Notes under the pieces: generated by a model
What the model was told of the DNA's origin: nothing
What the model saw: only the letters and a program-made list of their open reading frames with translations
Databases searched by the model: none
Source of the DNA: Pseudomonadota bacterium
GTDB taxonomy: Bacteria > Pseudomonadota > Gammaproteobacteria > Burkholderiales > SG8-39
Assembly (NCBI GenBank): GCA_021847125.1
Contig: JAJZUK010000058.1
Span: 1-6,821 of the forward strand
Length of the DNA stretch: 6,821 nt
Direction: 5' to 3'
Part shown: positions 1 through 5,519 of the stretch, piece by piece
How the letters are laid out: each line of letters starts with the position of its first letter
Position numbering within the stretch: the first letter of the stretch is position 1
Translations under genes and position numbers: made by a program

Positions 1-322
1 CCTTCATCGATTCAGCGAGATATTTTGTGGCATAGGGCGTGACCTCGGCTTTCCCGGTGCCGACGAATACATTGTCGTACTCCTCCTTGGCCGCTTCCGC
101 ATCCATCGCCGCCGCCGCCGCGATCAGCGACTTCCAGGCGAGGGCGAGGGAAATATTTTCGCCCTCCCCGGCCATTTCGTCGGCGCCGGCGATCGCGGCG
201 AGCAGGCCGGCGTCCGGCCCGGCATAGAACAGGCGCGCAATCAGGGCATAGAAATCGGCGCGCGCGCGGTCCTCCGGCGACAGCGCCGAACCGGCTTGCG
301 CCAGGTCTATTCTGGCGCTCAT
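1..322 (-). CDS. TorD/DmsD-family molybdoenzyme chaperone (3' end cut off by window edge)
   Basis: The N-terminal 107 residues are visible, beginning MSARIDLAQAGSALSPEDRA; the rest lies beyond the left edge. The residue 80-102 region contains EEYDNVFVGTG followed by VTPYATKYL, which matches the TorD-family pattern of a Tyr/Phe-rich 'Y..LF.G' followed by a 'PY.S.YL'-type signature. The preceding sequence is helical and alanine-rich, as expected of this all-helical fold. Members bind Tat signal peptides or apo-molybdoenzymes in the cytoplasm until the cofactor is inserted. The ATG overlaps the TGA of the upstream Fe-S gene (ATGA, bases 319-322), so the two are very probably translationally coupled. 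A GGGA lies 7 bases upstream. The client is inferred to be a formate dehydrogenase because moaA and fdhD are nearby; no client gene is visible. Family assignment is fairly sure, the client is not. Confidence 0.85.
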   Translation of the reverse strand, partial: MSARIDLAQAGSALSPEDRARADFYALIARLFYAGPDAGLLAAIAGADEMAGEGENISLALAWKSLIAAAAAMDAEAAKEEYDNVFVGTGKAEVTPYATKYLAESMK

Positions 323-2445
323 GGTTTGATCCCGAAAATGGTCTGCTCGTTCTTGTTTTCCATCATGTCGACGACGCGGCAGTCGGCGCACATCTGCAGC
401 CGCGCGAGGCCGCCACCGGCGAACATCGAGTGCGTTCCGAGCTTGCCCAGCATGTTGTCTACCATCCGCTGGTTGCCGAAGGGCTTGCCGCAGCGCACGC
501 AATTGAATGCCGCCGCTTCATGCAGTACTTGTTCCGTCTTGGCCTGCGGCGAAAGCAGCAGGCGCGGCGCCAGCGTGACCGATTTCTCCGGGCAGGTGCT
601 GACGCACAGCCCGCATTGCACGCAATTGCGTTCGATGAATTTGAGCATCGGCTGGTCGCGGCCATCGACCAGCGCCGAAACCGGACAGGCGCCGACGCAG
701 GCCATGCACAACGTGCAGGTGTCGCGGTCGACCTTGACCCGGCCCCAGGGTGCGCCGGCCTCCAGCGCAATTTCCTGTTGCGGCGCGCTCGCGTGGCGCA
801 CCAGGTGCTCGATGGCGAATTCCAGTGAACTGCGCTTTTCCTGCCCCAGATTGAAGCTCGCCGCGGCGGGTACCGTCGTGGCCGGCGCCAGCGCCCAAAC
901 TTCGCGCTCGAGCAAAGCCGCCTCCTGGATGGCGAGCAGCTTGAAGTGGACGCCGGCATAGCCCAGCGCGCTGGCTATGGTCTGCGCATGGCGCATTTGC
1001 TTTTCCACGGCCGGTCCGTATTCATCGGCCTCCTGCGCGCTCGCCAGCAGCACCACCTGGCTGGCGCCGTAGGCCAGTGCGCCGAGCAGCACCTCCATGC
1101 CGAGCGCTGCGACGCTGTGGACTTCCAGCGGGATCACCCGCGCCGGCAGGCCGCCGCCTTTCCCGGGTCGCGCGCGGCGGCCGATGTTCAAGATCAGTTC
1201 CCTGCTCTCGCCCGCGTTATGGAACAGGATGCAAGCGTCTTTACCGCCCGCGCCGCGATAGGTGCCGAGCAATGTCTTGAGCCTGCGGCCGAGGTCGGCC
1301 ACGCGCGGATAGGCATGGGTCATCGCGCCCGAGGGGCAGACGGTGGCGCAGCCGCCGCAGCCCATGCACAGATACGGTTCCACCTTGATGTGATCGCCGT
1401 CGGCGGCGATCGCCCCGGTGGAACAGGTGTCGATGCAATTGTTGCAGCCGGCCTTGCCCGAACGGCTGTGGGCGCAGATCTTGGCGTTGTAGACGAAATA
1501 TTTCGGCTTCTCGAACTCGCCCACCAGCTGCGCCAGCCGCACCGCGGCCATCGCCTGCTCCAGCGGGTCGCGCCCCGGCGCGAGGTAGCCCTGCGGCGGC
1601 TGCGCCAGCCTGATGGCGGGTGCCGCGCCCAGGTCGAGCACCAGGTCGAAGCGTTCGCTGCGCGCACGCCCGGTGCGCTCGAAATCGATGGCGCCGATGT
1701 CCGCGCAGGCCTTGACGCAGGCGCGATGCGATTTGCATTTGGCCAGATCGACCTGGTAGCCGAAGTCGATGGCCTGCTCCGGGCAGGCGTGGATGCAGGC
1801 ATTGCAGCGCGTGCACAGTTCCAGATCGATAGGATTGACCTGTTCCCACGCGACCTCGAACGCGCCGAGATAGCCGCTGACGGACTTCAGTTTTCCCGAC
1901 CAGATCGGGTAGCCGCGCTCGCCCGCGAACTCCGCCCCTGCCCCGCCGGCATCCGCGTCATCGGTTACGAGCACGCTCACCTCGAGCTGCTCCTTGAGCC
2001 GCTCCGCCCATTGCACCGCGGCTGCCGCGGGCCCGACGATGAGCAGCTGCCCTTCCGAGCGGTAGCTGACGCTGGGCATCGGTTCGGGCTCGGGCAGGCA
2101 GGCCAGCGCCAGCAAAGCCGCGATCTTGGGCGTCGCCTGCCTGGATTCACCGGCCCAGCCGGCGGTCTCGCGGATATTCACGAACTTCAGCGCGTGCCCG
2201 GCGCCGGCCTGCTGCGCCAACTCGGCAAACAGCGGCGCCTCCTGGGTACAGGCCACCACGCAGTCGCCGCTCGCGAGTGCTTCGTTAAACGCGCCGGCTT
2301 CGCGCCGGCACAGTTCGGTATGGATGGGAATGGGCGCGTGCAGCTGCAATGCAGCCGCCAGGCCCTTGCCGTCCAGGGCCATGGTCCGGTTGCAGTTGCA
2401 CAGCTTGATCGTCTTGTCTGTCGACATCTTCTTATGATGATTCAT
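319..2445 (-). CDS. Large multi-[4Fe-4S] ferredoxin-like protein of a formate dehydrogenase accessory cluster
   Basis: This is a 708-residue cytoplasmic-type protein with no signal peptide or membrane segment. Motifs in order: an N-terminal CNCN at 16-19; a Rossmann-like strand-loop-helix at about 134-160 (LLIVGPAAAA); CxxCxxCxxxCP at 211-222; an irregular C237-x2-H240-x2-C243-x3-C247; an irregular C324-x9-C334-x2-C337-x3-C341; CxxCxxCxxxCP at 360-371; a cysteine-poor alpha/beta region at about 400-515; CxxCxxCxxxCP at 577-588 and 608-619; and CxxC pairs at 649-652 and 686-689 resembling a zinc ribbon. Four canonical ferredoxin motifs make multiple [4Fe-4S] clusters and an electron-transfer role near certain; partner and direction are unknown. 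Proteins of this kind are commonly annotated only as '4Fe-4S ferredoxin' next to DUF3305/DUF3306 and formate dehydrogenase genes. An in-frame TGA at 2451-2449 blocks extension. ATG 2445 lacks a clear Shine-Dalgarno; the ATG at 2427 (MSTDKTIKLC) is an alternative start. The 3' end overlaps the chaperone start. Confidence 0.9.
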   Translation of the reverse strand: MNHHKKMSTDKTIKLCNCNRTMALDGKGLAAALQLHAPIPIHTELCRREAGAFNEALASGDCVVACTQEAPLFAELAQQAGAGHALKFVNIRETAGWAGESRQATPKIAALLALACLPEPEPMPSVSYRSEGQLLIVGPAAAAVQWAERLKEQLEVSVLVTDDADAGGAGAEFAGERGYPIWSGKLKSVSGYLGAFEVAWEQVNPIDLELCTRCNACIHACPEQAIDFGYQVDLAKCKSHRACVKACADIGAIDFERTGRARSERFDLVLDLGAAPAIRLAQPPQGYLAPGRDPLEQAMAAVRLAQLVGEFEKPKYFVYNAKICAHSRSGKAGCNNCIDTCSTGAIAADGDHIKVEPYLCMGCGGCATVCPSGAMTHAYPRVADLGRRLKTLLGTYRGAGGKDACILFHNAGESRELILNIGRRARPGKGGGLPARVIPLEVHSVAALGMEVLLGALAYGASQVVLLASAQEADEYGPAVEKQMRHAQTIASALGYAGVHFKLLAIQEAALLEREVWALAPATTVPAAASFNLGQEKRSSLEFAIEHLVRHASAPQQEIALEAGAPWGRVKVDRDTCTLCMACVGACPVSALVDGRDQPMLKFIERNCVQCGLCVSTCPEKSVTLAPRLLLSPQAKTEQVLHEAAAFNCVRCGKPFGNQRMVDNMLGKLGTHSMFAGGGLARLQMCADCRVVDMMENKNEQTIFGIKP

Positions 2446-2497
2446 TTTTCATTTGCGCGACCCGTCGAACGCAGGCTCCTCCAGCGCAAGCAAACAT

Positions 2498-2503
2498 ATA
2501 TTA
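2498..2503 (-). promoter_or_regulatory. Possible -10 element (TAATAT) ahead of the Fe-S gene
   Basis: The 79-base gap between DUF3306 and the Fe-S gene (2446-2524) is the only sizeable gap in the leftward unit and is clearly more A+T-rich than its surroundings. Read on the minus strand it contains TAATAT, one mismatch from the sigma-70 -10 consensus, which would place a transcription start near 2491, about 45 bases before ATG 2445. I see no good -35 at 16-18 bases. A GGAGGAG also lies in this leader, but too far from either start codon to serve it directly. This may be an internal promoter; weakly supported. Confidence 0.25.
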
Positions 2504-2524
2504 CAAGCTAACAAAAACCCCTGG

Positions 2525-3067
2525 CTAGCTTTTTTTCAGGTCCTGCGGCGGCGGCTGCCGCAGCGGCGCTGGTTCCGCCGCGTCCTGCTCCGCGGCGCTC
2601 TCCGGTCGCGTATCGGCCAGCGCGGCCGTGTCCGCCGTCGCCGCAGGCGCGGCAGCCGCGCCGCCTCCGGCGGACACCGCTCCGGCTGCGCCCCCGGCTG
2701 TCTGCTCTTCGCCCTCGAACAGCAGCAGGCCTTTTGCCTGATTCAGCTGGCGCAGCATCGCCGCCGGAATGGGATCGGGTTTGGAGTAGTCGTCGATATA
2801 GGTGTCCAGGCCATCCATGACATTGAAGTGCGGGTCGCCGAACATCTCCCGCAATGCCGCCTGGCGCAGCTTTTCGTCCACTTGCGGGTCGAAGAATTCC
2901 CGGTACTCGGGACTCCTGCCCGGTGCCGACTCCGGCGCCGCCGGCATGGCCGGGACCGCGGGACGCGCGTCAGACGGCGCAAGCGGCGGCGCGGCGGCCG
3001 GCGCGTTTTCCCTGGCTTCCAGTTTGCGCCGCGACCAGCGCGCGATAAAGGCTTCCTTGTCGTCCAT
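2525..3067 (-). CDS. DUF3306 domain-containing protein
   Basis: This is a 180-residue protein starting MDDKEAFIARWSRRKLEARE. The conserved-looking parts are this basic N-terminal stretch (1-20) and a core at about 55-115 containing FFDPQVDEKLRQAALREMFG, then a DGLDTYIDDYSKPDPIP segment and a Leu/Asn-rich helix. These match what I know of DUF3306. Residues 21-50 and 120-180 are Ala/Pro/Gly-rich and probably disordered. There are no cysteines, signal peptide or membrane helices. The function is unknown; the family is typically found beside DUF3305 in formate dehydrogenase clusters, so an adaptor or scaffold role is an inference. The frame stays open upstream to 3382, but ATG 3067 is chosen because the conserved N-terminus begins there, a CGGGA sits just upstream, and earlier starts would run deep inside DUF3305. 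Only 5 bases separate it from the DUF3305 stop. Confidence 0.87.
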   Translation of the reverse strand: MDDKEAFIARWSRRKLEARENAPAAAPPLAPSDARPAVPAMPAAPESAPGRSPEYREFFDPQVDEKLRQAALREMFGDPHFNVMDGLDTYIDDYSKPDPIPAAMLRQLNQAKGLLLFEGEEQTAGGAAGAVSAGGGAAAAPAATADTAALADTRPESAAEQDAAEPAPLRQPPPQDLKKS

Positions 3068-3072
3068 CGCCG

Positions 3073-3537
3073 TCAATCCCGTTTCGCACCCTTGAAGGAG
3101 GGCGGGCGGCTGCGCTTTTTCGGCTCCGGCCGGTAGTGCGCGTTGACGAATTCGCCCAGCCAGTCGCACATGTCGCGCGGCATCGGCGCAGTGTCCACCT
3201 GCTCGTCGGCGTCCATGAAGCGCGCCGCTTCGCCGTAGCTGACGGTGACGAATTTCGGCACCGCCAGATCGTCCTCCATGCGCCAGGCGATGAACACGCA
3301 GGGTTGCGGCGCCGACAGGTTGAGATAGTAGTTCTCGGCTTCGTCGCGATGCAGTTCCAGTTCGAAGCCGCCATGCAGCCATTGCGCGCGCGCCTCGTCC
3401 TGCAGCAACAGGCGCGGCGCCGCGGCGGCGCCGGGATGCGGAATGACGCCTATGGCTTCCCAGCTGTGGCTTTGCCAGCGGTTGGCGAGCGCGCGCCGCT
3501 CCATGATGACCGCGATCGAATAGACGGGATGGCTCAT
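3073..3537 (-). CDS. DUF3305 domain-containing protein
   Basis: This is a 154-residue protein starting MSHPVYSIAVIMERRALANR. The 'MERR.LANRW' motif with SWEAIGVIP (residues 12-33) and the C-terminal block VSYGEAARFMDADEQVD followed by PMPRDMCDWLGEFV (98-131) are the signatures by which I assign DUF3305. The tail (134-154) is strongly basic (PKKRSRPPSFKGAKRD). No cofactor-binding motif, signal peptide or membrane segment is visible. The function is unknown; the family co-occurs with DUF3306 and formate dehydrogenase genes. It is the first gene of the leftward unit. ATG 3537 is preferred; an in-frame TTG at 3546 would add only three residues. There is no convincing Shine-Dalgarno upstream, so initiation may be weak or near-leaderless. 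Confidence 0.87.
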   Translation of the reverse strand: MSHPVYSIAVIMERRALANRWQSHSWEAIGVIPHPGAAAAPRLLLQDEARAQWLHGGFELELHRDEAENYYLNLSAPQPCVFIAWRMEDDLAVPKFVTVSYGEAARFMDADEQVDTAPMPRDMCDWLGEFVNAHYRPEPKKRSRPPSFKGAKRD

Positions 3538-3555
3538 ACGCGACAACTATACTAG

Positions 3556-3576
3556 CGTAGCAGTCGCCCGGCTACG
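3556..3576. promoter_or_regulatory. Dyad (CGTAGC-N9-GCTACG) in divergent control region; operator candidate
   Basis: The 140-base region 3538-3677 separates the DUF3305 and SCO genes, which diverge, so it must hold promoters for both. It contains a perfect 6+6 base inverted repeat centred at 3566, about 20 bases before the DUF3305 start. It overlaps where RNA polymerase would bind for leftward transcription: TATAGT/TAGTAT -10-like bases lie at 3546-3554 on the minus strand. Such a site could bind a dimeric regulator. A dyad of this size in a region this long can arise by chance, so this is a candidate only. Confidence 0.25.
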
Positions 3577-3585
3577 ATCTCGGCG

Positions 3586-3599
3586 CTGATTCGGATTGA
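3586..3599. promoter_or_regulatory. Weak FNR/Anr-like site (CTGAT-TCGG-ATTGA)
   Basis: Compared with the FNR/Anr consensus TTGAT-N4-ATCAA, seven of the ten defined bases match; the left half is nearly complete and the right half is poor. It lies about 16 bases upstream of a TAAAAT -10-like hexamer (3615-3620) facing the SCO gene, and about 50 bases upstream of the DUF3305 start. Oxygen-responsive control would suit a formate dehydrogenase accessory cluster, but the match is weak and the link is inference. Confidence 0.15.
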
Positions 3600-3614
3600 A
3601 AATGCGACATTGGA

Positions 3615-3620
3615 TAAAAT
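3615..3620 (+). promoter_or_regulatory. Possible -10 element (TAAAAT) for the SCO gene
   Basis: GGATAAAATGG stands out as an A+T-rich island upstream of the SCO start. TAAAAT is one mismatch from TATAAT and would give a leader of about 50 bases. A TTGAAA lies at 3596-3601, but the 13-base spacing is too short for a standard -35, so an activator or a different -35 would be needed. Weak support. Confidence 0.25.
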
Positions 3621-3677
3621 GGCGTCGCACCGGCCGGTGCGGACATTCGGCGGAACCCCCTTGGCAGAGACGGGACT

Positions 3678-4268
3678 ATGAATCGCAGGCGCGCACTCGC
3701 AACACTCGCGGCGTGGCCCCTCGCCTTGTGGGGCTGCGGCGAGAAGCCCTCGTTTCACTCCTCGGACATCACTGGCGCGGACTACGGCAGGGACTTCCGC
3801 CTGACCGACACCGAGGGGCGGGTGCGCACCCTGGCCGATTTTCGCGGCAGACTGGTGATGATTTTCTTCGGCTTCGTGCAGTGTCCGGTGGTGTGTCCGA
3901 CGGCGCTGCTGCGCGCGGTCGAAGTGCGCAAGGCGCTGGGCAAGGAGGGCGAGAAGGTTCAGGTCATTTTCATCACCCTCGATCCGGAACGCGACACACC
4001 CGAGGTCATCAAAGGCTACACCGCCGCGTTCGACCCCAGTTTCATCGGCCTATATTCGGATCTTGCGGGCACCGAGAGGGCAGCCAAGGACTTCCGCGTG
4101 TTCTACCAGAAGGTGTCTACCGGCAACTCCTACACCATCGATCACACCGCCTACACCTACGTCTACGACGGGCTCGGCCGCCTGCGCCTGGCGGTGAAGC
4201 ACGACCAGCCTTCGGACCAGACGGCGGAGGACATGCGCAGGCTGCTCGACCAGGCGCAGACTGGCTGA
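3678..4268 (+). CDS. SCO1/SenC/PrrC-family thioredoxin-fold lipoprotein
   Basis: This is a 196-residue protein of normal length for the family. The N-terminus MNRRRALATLAAWPLALWGC has a basic start, a short hydrophobic stretch and a lipobox-like LWGC ending at Cys20, so it is probably a lipoprotein anchored on the periplasmic side. The mature part has a thioredoxin-like fold with the SCO signature FVQCPVVCP (Cys69 and Cys73) and the third copper ligand at His156 in the DHTAYTY segment; FITLDPERDTPE (98-109) is also typical. SCO proteins deliver copper to, or reduce thiols of, the CuA site of cytochrome c oxidase, and some act as general thiol-redox or copper-response proteins. No oxidase genes are visible here, so its role beside formate dehydrogenase genes is open. 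ATG 3678 is the first codon giving the signal sequence; an ACGGGA lies just upstream. It diverges from DUF3305 and precedes moaA by 116 bases. Confidence 0.92.
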   Translation: MNRRRALATLAAWPLALWGCGEKPSFHSSDITGADYGRDFRLTDTEGRVRTLADFRGRLVMIFFGFVQCPVVCPTALLRAVEVRKALGKEGEKVQVIFITLDPERDTPEVIKGYTAAFDPSFIGLYSDLAGTERAAKDFRVFYQKVSTGNSYTIDHTAYTYVYDGLGRLRLAVKHDQPSDQTAEDMRRLLDQAQTG

Positions 4269-4345
4269 GCAGCCTGCGCACCTCTGGCACCGGCAAATCT
4301 ATGAACCGTCCGCCCGCGCCGCCCATACTGGCGGAGCACTCGCTC

Positions 4346-4354
4346 TGCTATCAT
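4346..4354 (+). promoter_or_regulatory. Possible extended -10 promoter (TGCTATCAT) for moaA
   Basis: The 116-base gap 4269-4384 between the SCO gene and moaA contains TGCTATCAT, an extended -10 (TGn plus TATCAT), which would start transcription about 24 bases before ATG 4385. No clear -35 is seen; that position is occupied by a small GC hairpin (CCGCC-CATACT-GGCGG, 4319-4334). moaA may therefore be transcribed separately from the SCO gene as well as by read-through. Confidence 0.35.
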
Positions 4355-4384
4355 GGTTGCCCTGATTCACGCTGAAAACACCCC

Positions 4385-5479
4385 ATGACCGACAGGGTTA
4401 TCGCACTGGTGGATGCCGGGAGGCGCAAGCCCCTGCCGCCTGCGGCCGCGTCCTCCACGGGCGTCGCACGCGACCGCCTGGCGCGGCCGCTGCGCGACTT
4501 GCGCATTTCGGTCACCGACCGCTGCAATTTCCGCTGCACCTACTGCATGCCGAAGGAAGTGTTCGGCAAGGACTACCCCTATCTGGCGCATAGCGCGCTG
4601 CTCACTTTCGAGGAAATCACGCGGCTGGCGAAGATATTCGTCGGCCATGGAATCGAGAAAATCCGGCTCACCGGCGGCGAACCGCTGCTGCGCCGGAACA
4701 TCGAGCACCTGATCGAAATGCTCGCCGCGATCACCCTGCCCAACGGCCAGCCGGTCGAACTCACGCTCACCACCAATGGCTCCCTGCTCGCGAAAAAAGC
4801 GCGTGCGCTGAAGGACGCGGGCCTGCGCCGCGTGACGGTGAGCCTGGACGCGCTGGACGATCCGACTTTCATGGCGATGAACGACGCCGATTTCCCGGTG
4901 GCCAAGGTCCTCGCCGGCATCGCTGCGGCGGATGCGGCCGGCCTCGCGCCGGTGAAAATCAACATGGTGGTGAAGCGCGGCGTCAACGAGCATTCGATCC
5001 TGCCGATGGCGCGCCGCTTCAAGGGATCGGACCATGTGCTGCGCTTCATCGAGTTCATGGACGTCGGTGCGACCAACGGCTGGCGCATGGACGACGTGAT
5101 TGCCTCGCGCGAGATCATCGACCTGATAGGCGCGCAAATGCCCCTGGAACCGATCGATCCCAACTACCCTGGCGAAGTCGCGCAGCGCTGGCGCTATCGC
5201 GACGGCTCGGGCGAGATCGGCGTCATCTCCTCGGTGACCCAGGCGTTCTGCCGCTCCTGCACGCGCGCGCGCATTTCCACCGAGGGCATGCTCTACACCT
5301 GCCTGTTCGCGACTTCCGGCTACGATTTTCGCGCCCTGCTGCGCGAAGGCAAGTCCGACGCGGACATCCGCGCGGCCATTGCCGCGGTGTGGAGCGCGCG
5401 CGACGACCGCTATTCCGAAATCCGCACCGCGGAAACGGCGAAACAGCGCAAAATAGAAATGTCCTACATCGGCGGCTGA
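4385..5479 (+). CDS. moaA: GTP 3',8-cyclase MoaA (molybdenum cofactor biosynthesis, radical SAM)
   Basis: This is a 364-residue protein. The radical-SAM motif CNFRCTYC (Cys47, Cys51, Cys54) follows the typical [10 protein letters not shown] lead-in, with LTGGEP at 95-100 as the SAM-binding glycine motif. The second, GTP-binding [4Fe-4S] cluster motif is Cys289-x2-Cys292-x13-Cys306, and the protein ends in the Gly-Gly tail (YIGG) that MoaA requires. All key residues are present. MoaA converts GTP to (8S)-3',8-cyclo-7,8-dihydroguanosine 5'-triphosphate, which MoaC turns into cPMP, the first intermediate of molybdopterin. The roughly 35-residue N-terminal extension before the core ([10 protein letters not shown]...) supports ATG 4385, although no strong Shine-Dalgarno is visible. 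Its location beside fdhD and a TorD-type chaperone indicates dedicated cofactor supply to formate dehydrogenase; no other moa/moe genes are in the window. Confidence 0.97.
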   Translation: MTDRVIALVDAGRRKPLPPAAASSTGVARDRLARPLRDLRISVTDRCNFRCTYCMPKEVFGKDYPYLAHSALLTFEEITRLAKIFVGHGIEKIRLTGGEPLLRRNIEHLIEMLAAITLPNGQPVELTLTTNGSLLAKKARALKDAGLRRVTVSLDALDDPTFMAMNDADFPVAKVLAGIAAADAAGLAPVKINMVVKRGVNEHSILPMARRFKGSDHVLRFIEFMDVGATNGWRMDDVIASREIIDLIGAQMPLEPIDPNYPGEVAQRWRYRDGSGEIGVISSVTQAFCRSCTRARISTEGMLYTCLFATSGYDFRALLREGKSDADIRAAIAAVWSARDDRYSEIRTAETAKQRKIEMSYIGG

Positions 5480-5519
5480 ACATGGCGCACGCGAAGCTTT
5501 GCGCCGGGACGCACTTGCG

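Noticed and set aside
108..123. GCC/GCG trinucleotide run
   Set aside because: It is a poly-alanine codon stretch in the chaperone's helix, not a separate repeat element.
946..2511. 521-codon open frame on the plus strand opposite the Fe-S gene
   Set aside because: It is antisense to a gene with clear ferredoxin motifs; its translation is Arg/Ala/Gly-rich with no recognisable domain, as expected for a shadow frame in G+C-rich DNA.
2505..2536. AAGCTA-N15-TAGCTT followed by seven T on the plus strand, as a terminator
   Set aside because: The stem is short and A+T-rich with a long loop, part of the T-run encodes Lys codons of DUF3306 on the other strand, and no plus-strand gene lies upstream to terminate.
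4254..4279. Inverted repeat GCGCAG...CTGCGC with inner GGCTG/CAGCC over the SCO stop codon, as a terminator
   Set aside because: No T-tract follows, and the inner and outer stems span coding sequence; not convincing as an intrinsic terminator.
4301..4375. 24-codon ORF (MNRPPAPPILAEHSLCYHGC...) between the SCO gene and moaA
   Set aside because: No ribosome binding site, overlaps the likely moaA promoter, composition typical of random high-G+C sequence.
4269..4384. Molybdenum-cofactor riboswitch upstream of moaA
   Set aside because: The gap is only 116 bases, shorter than the known Moco riboswitch element, and I see just one small hairpin (4319-4334) rather than the multi-helix structure.
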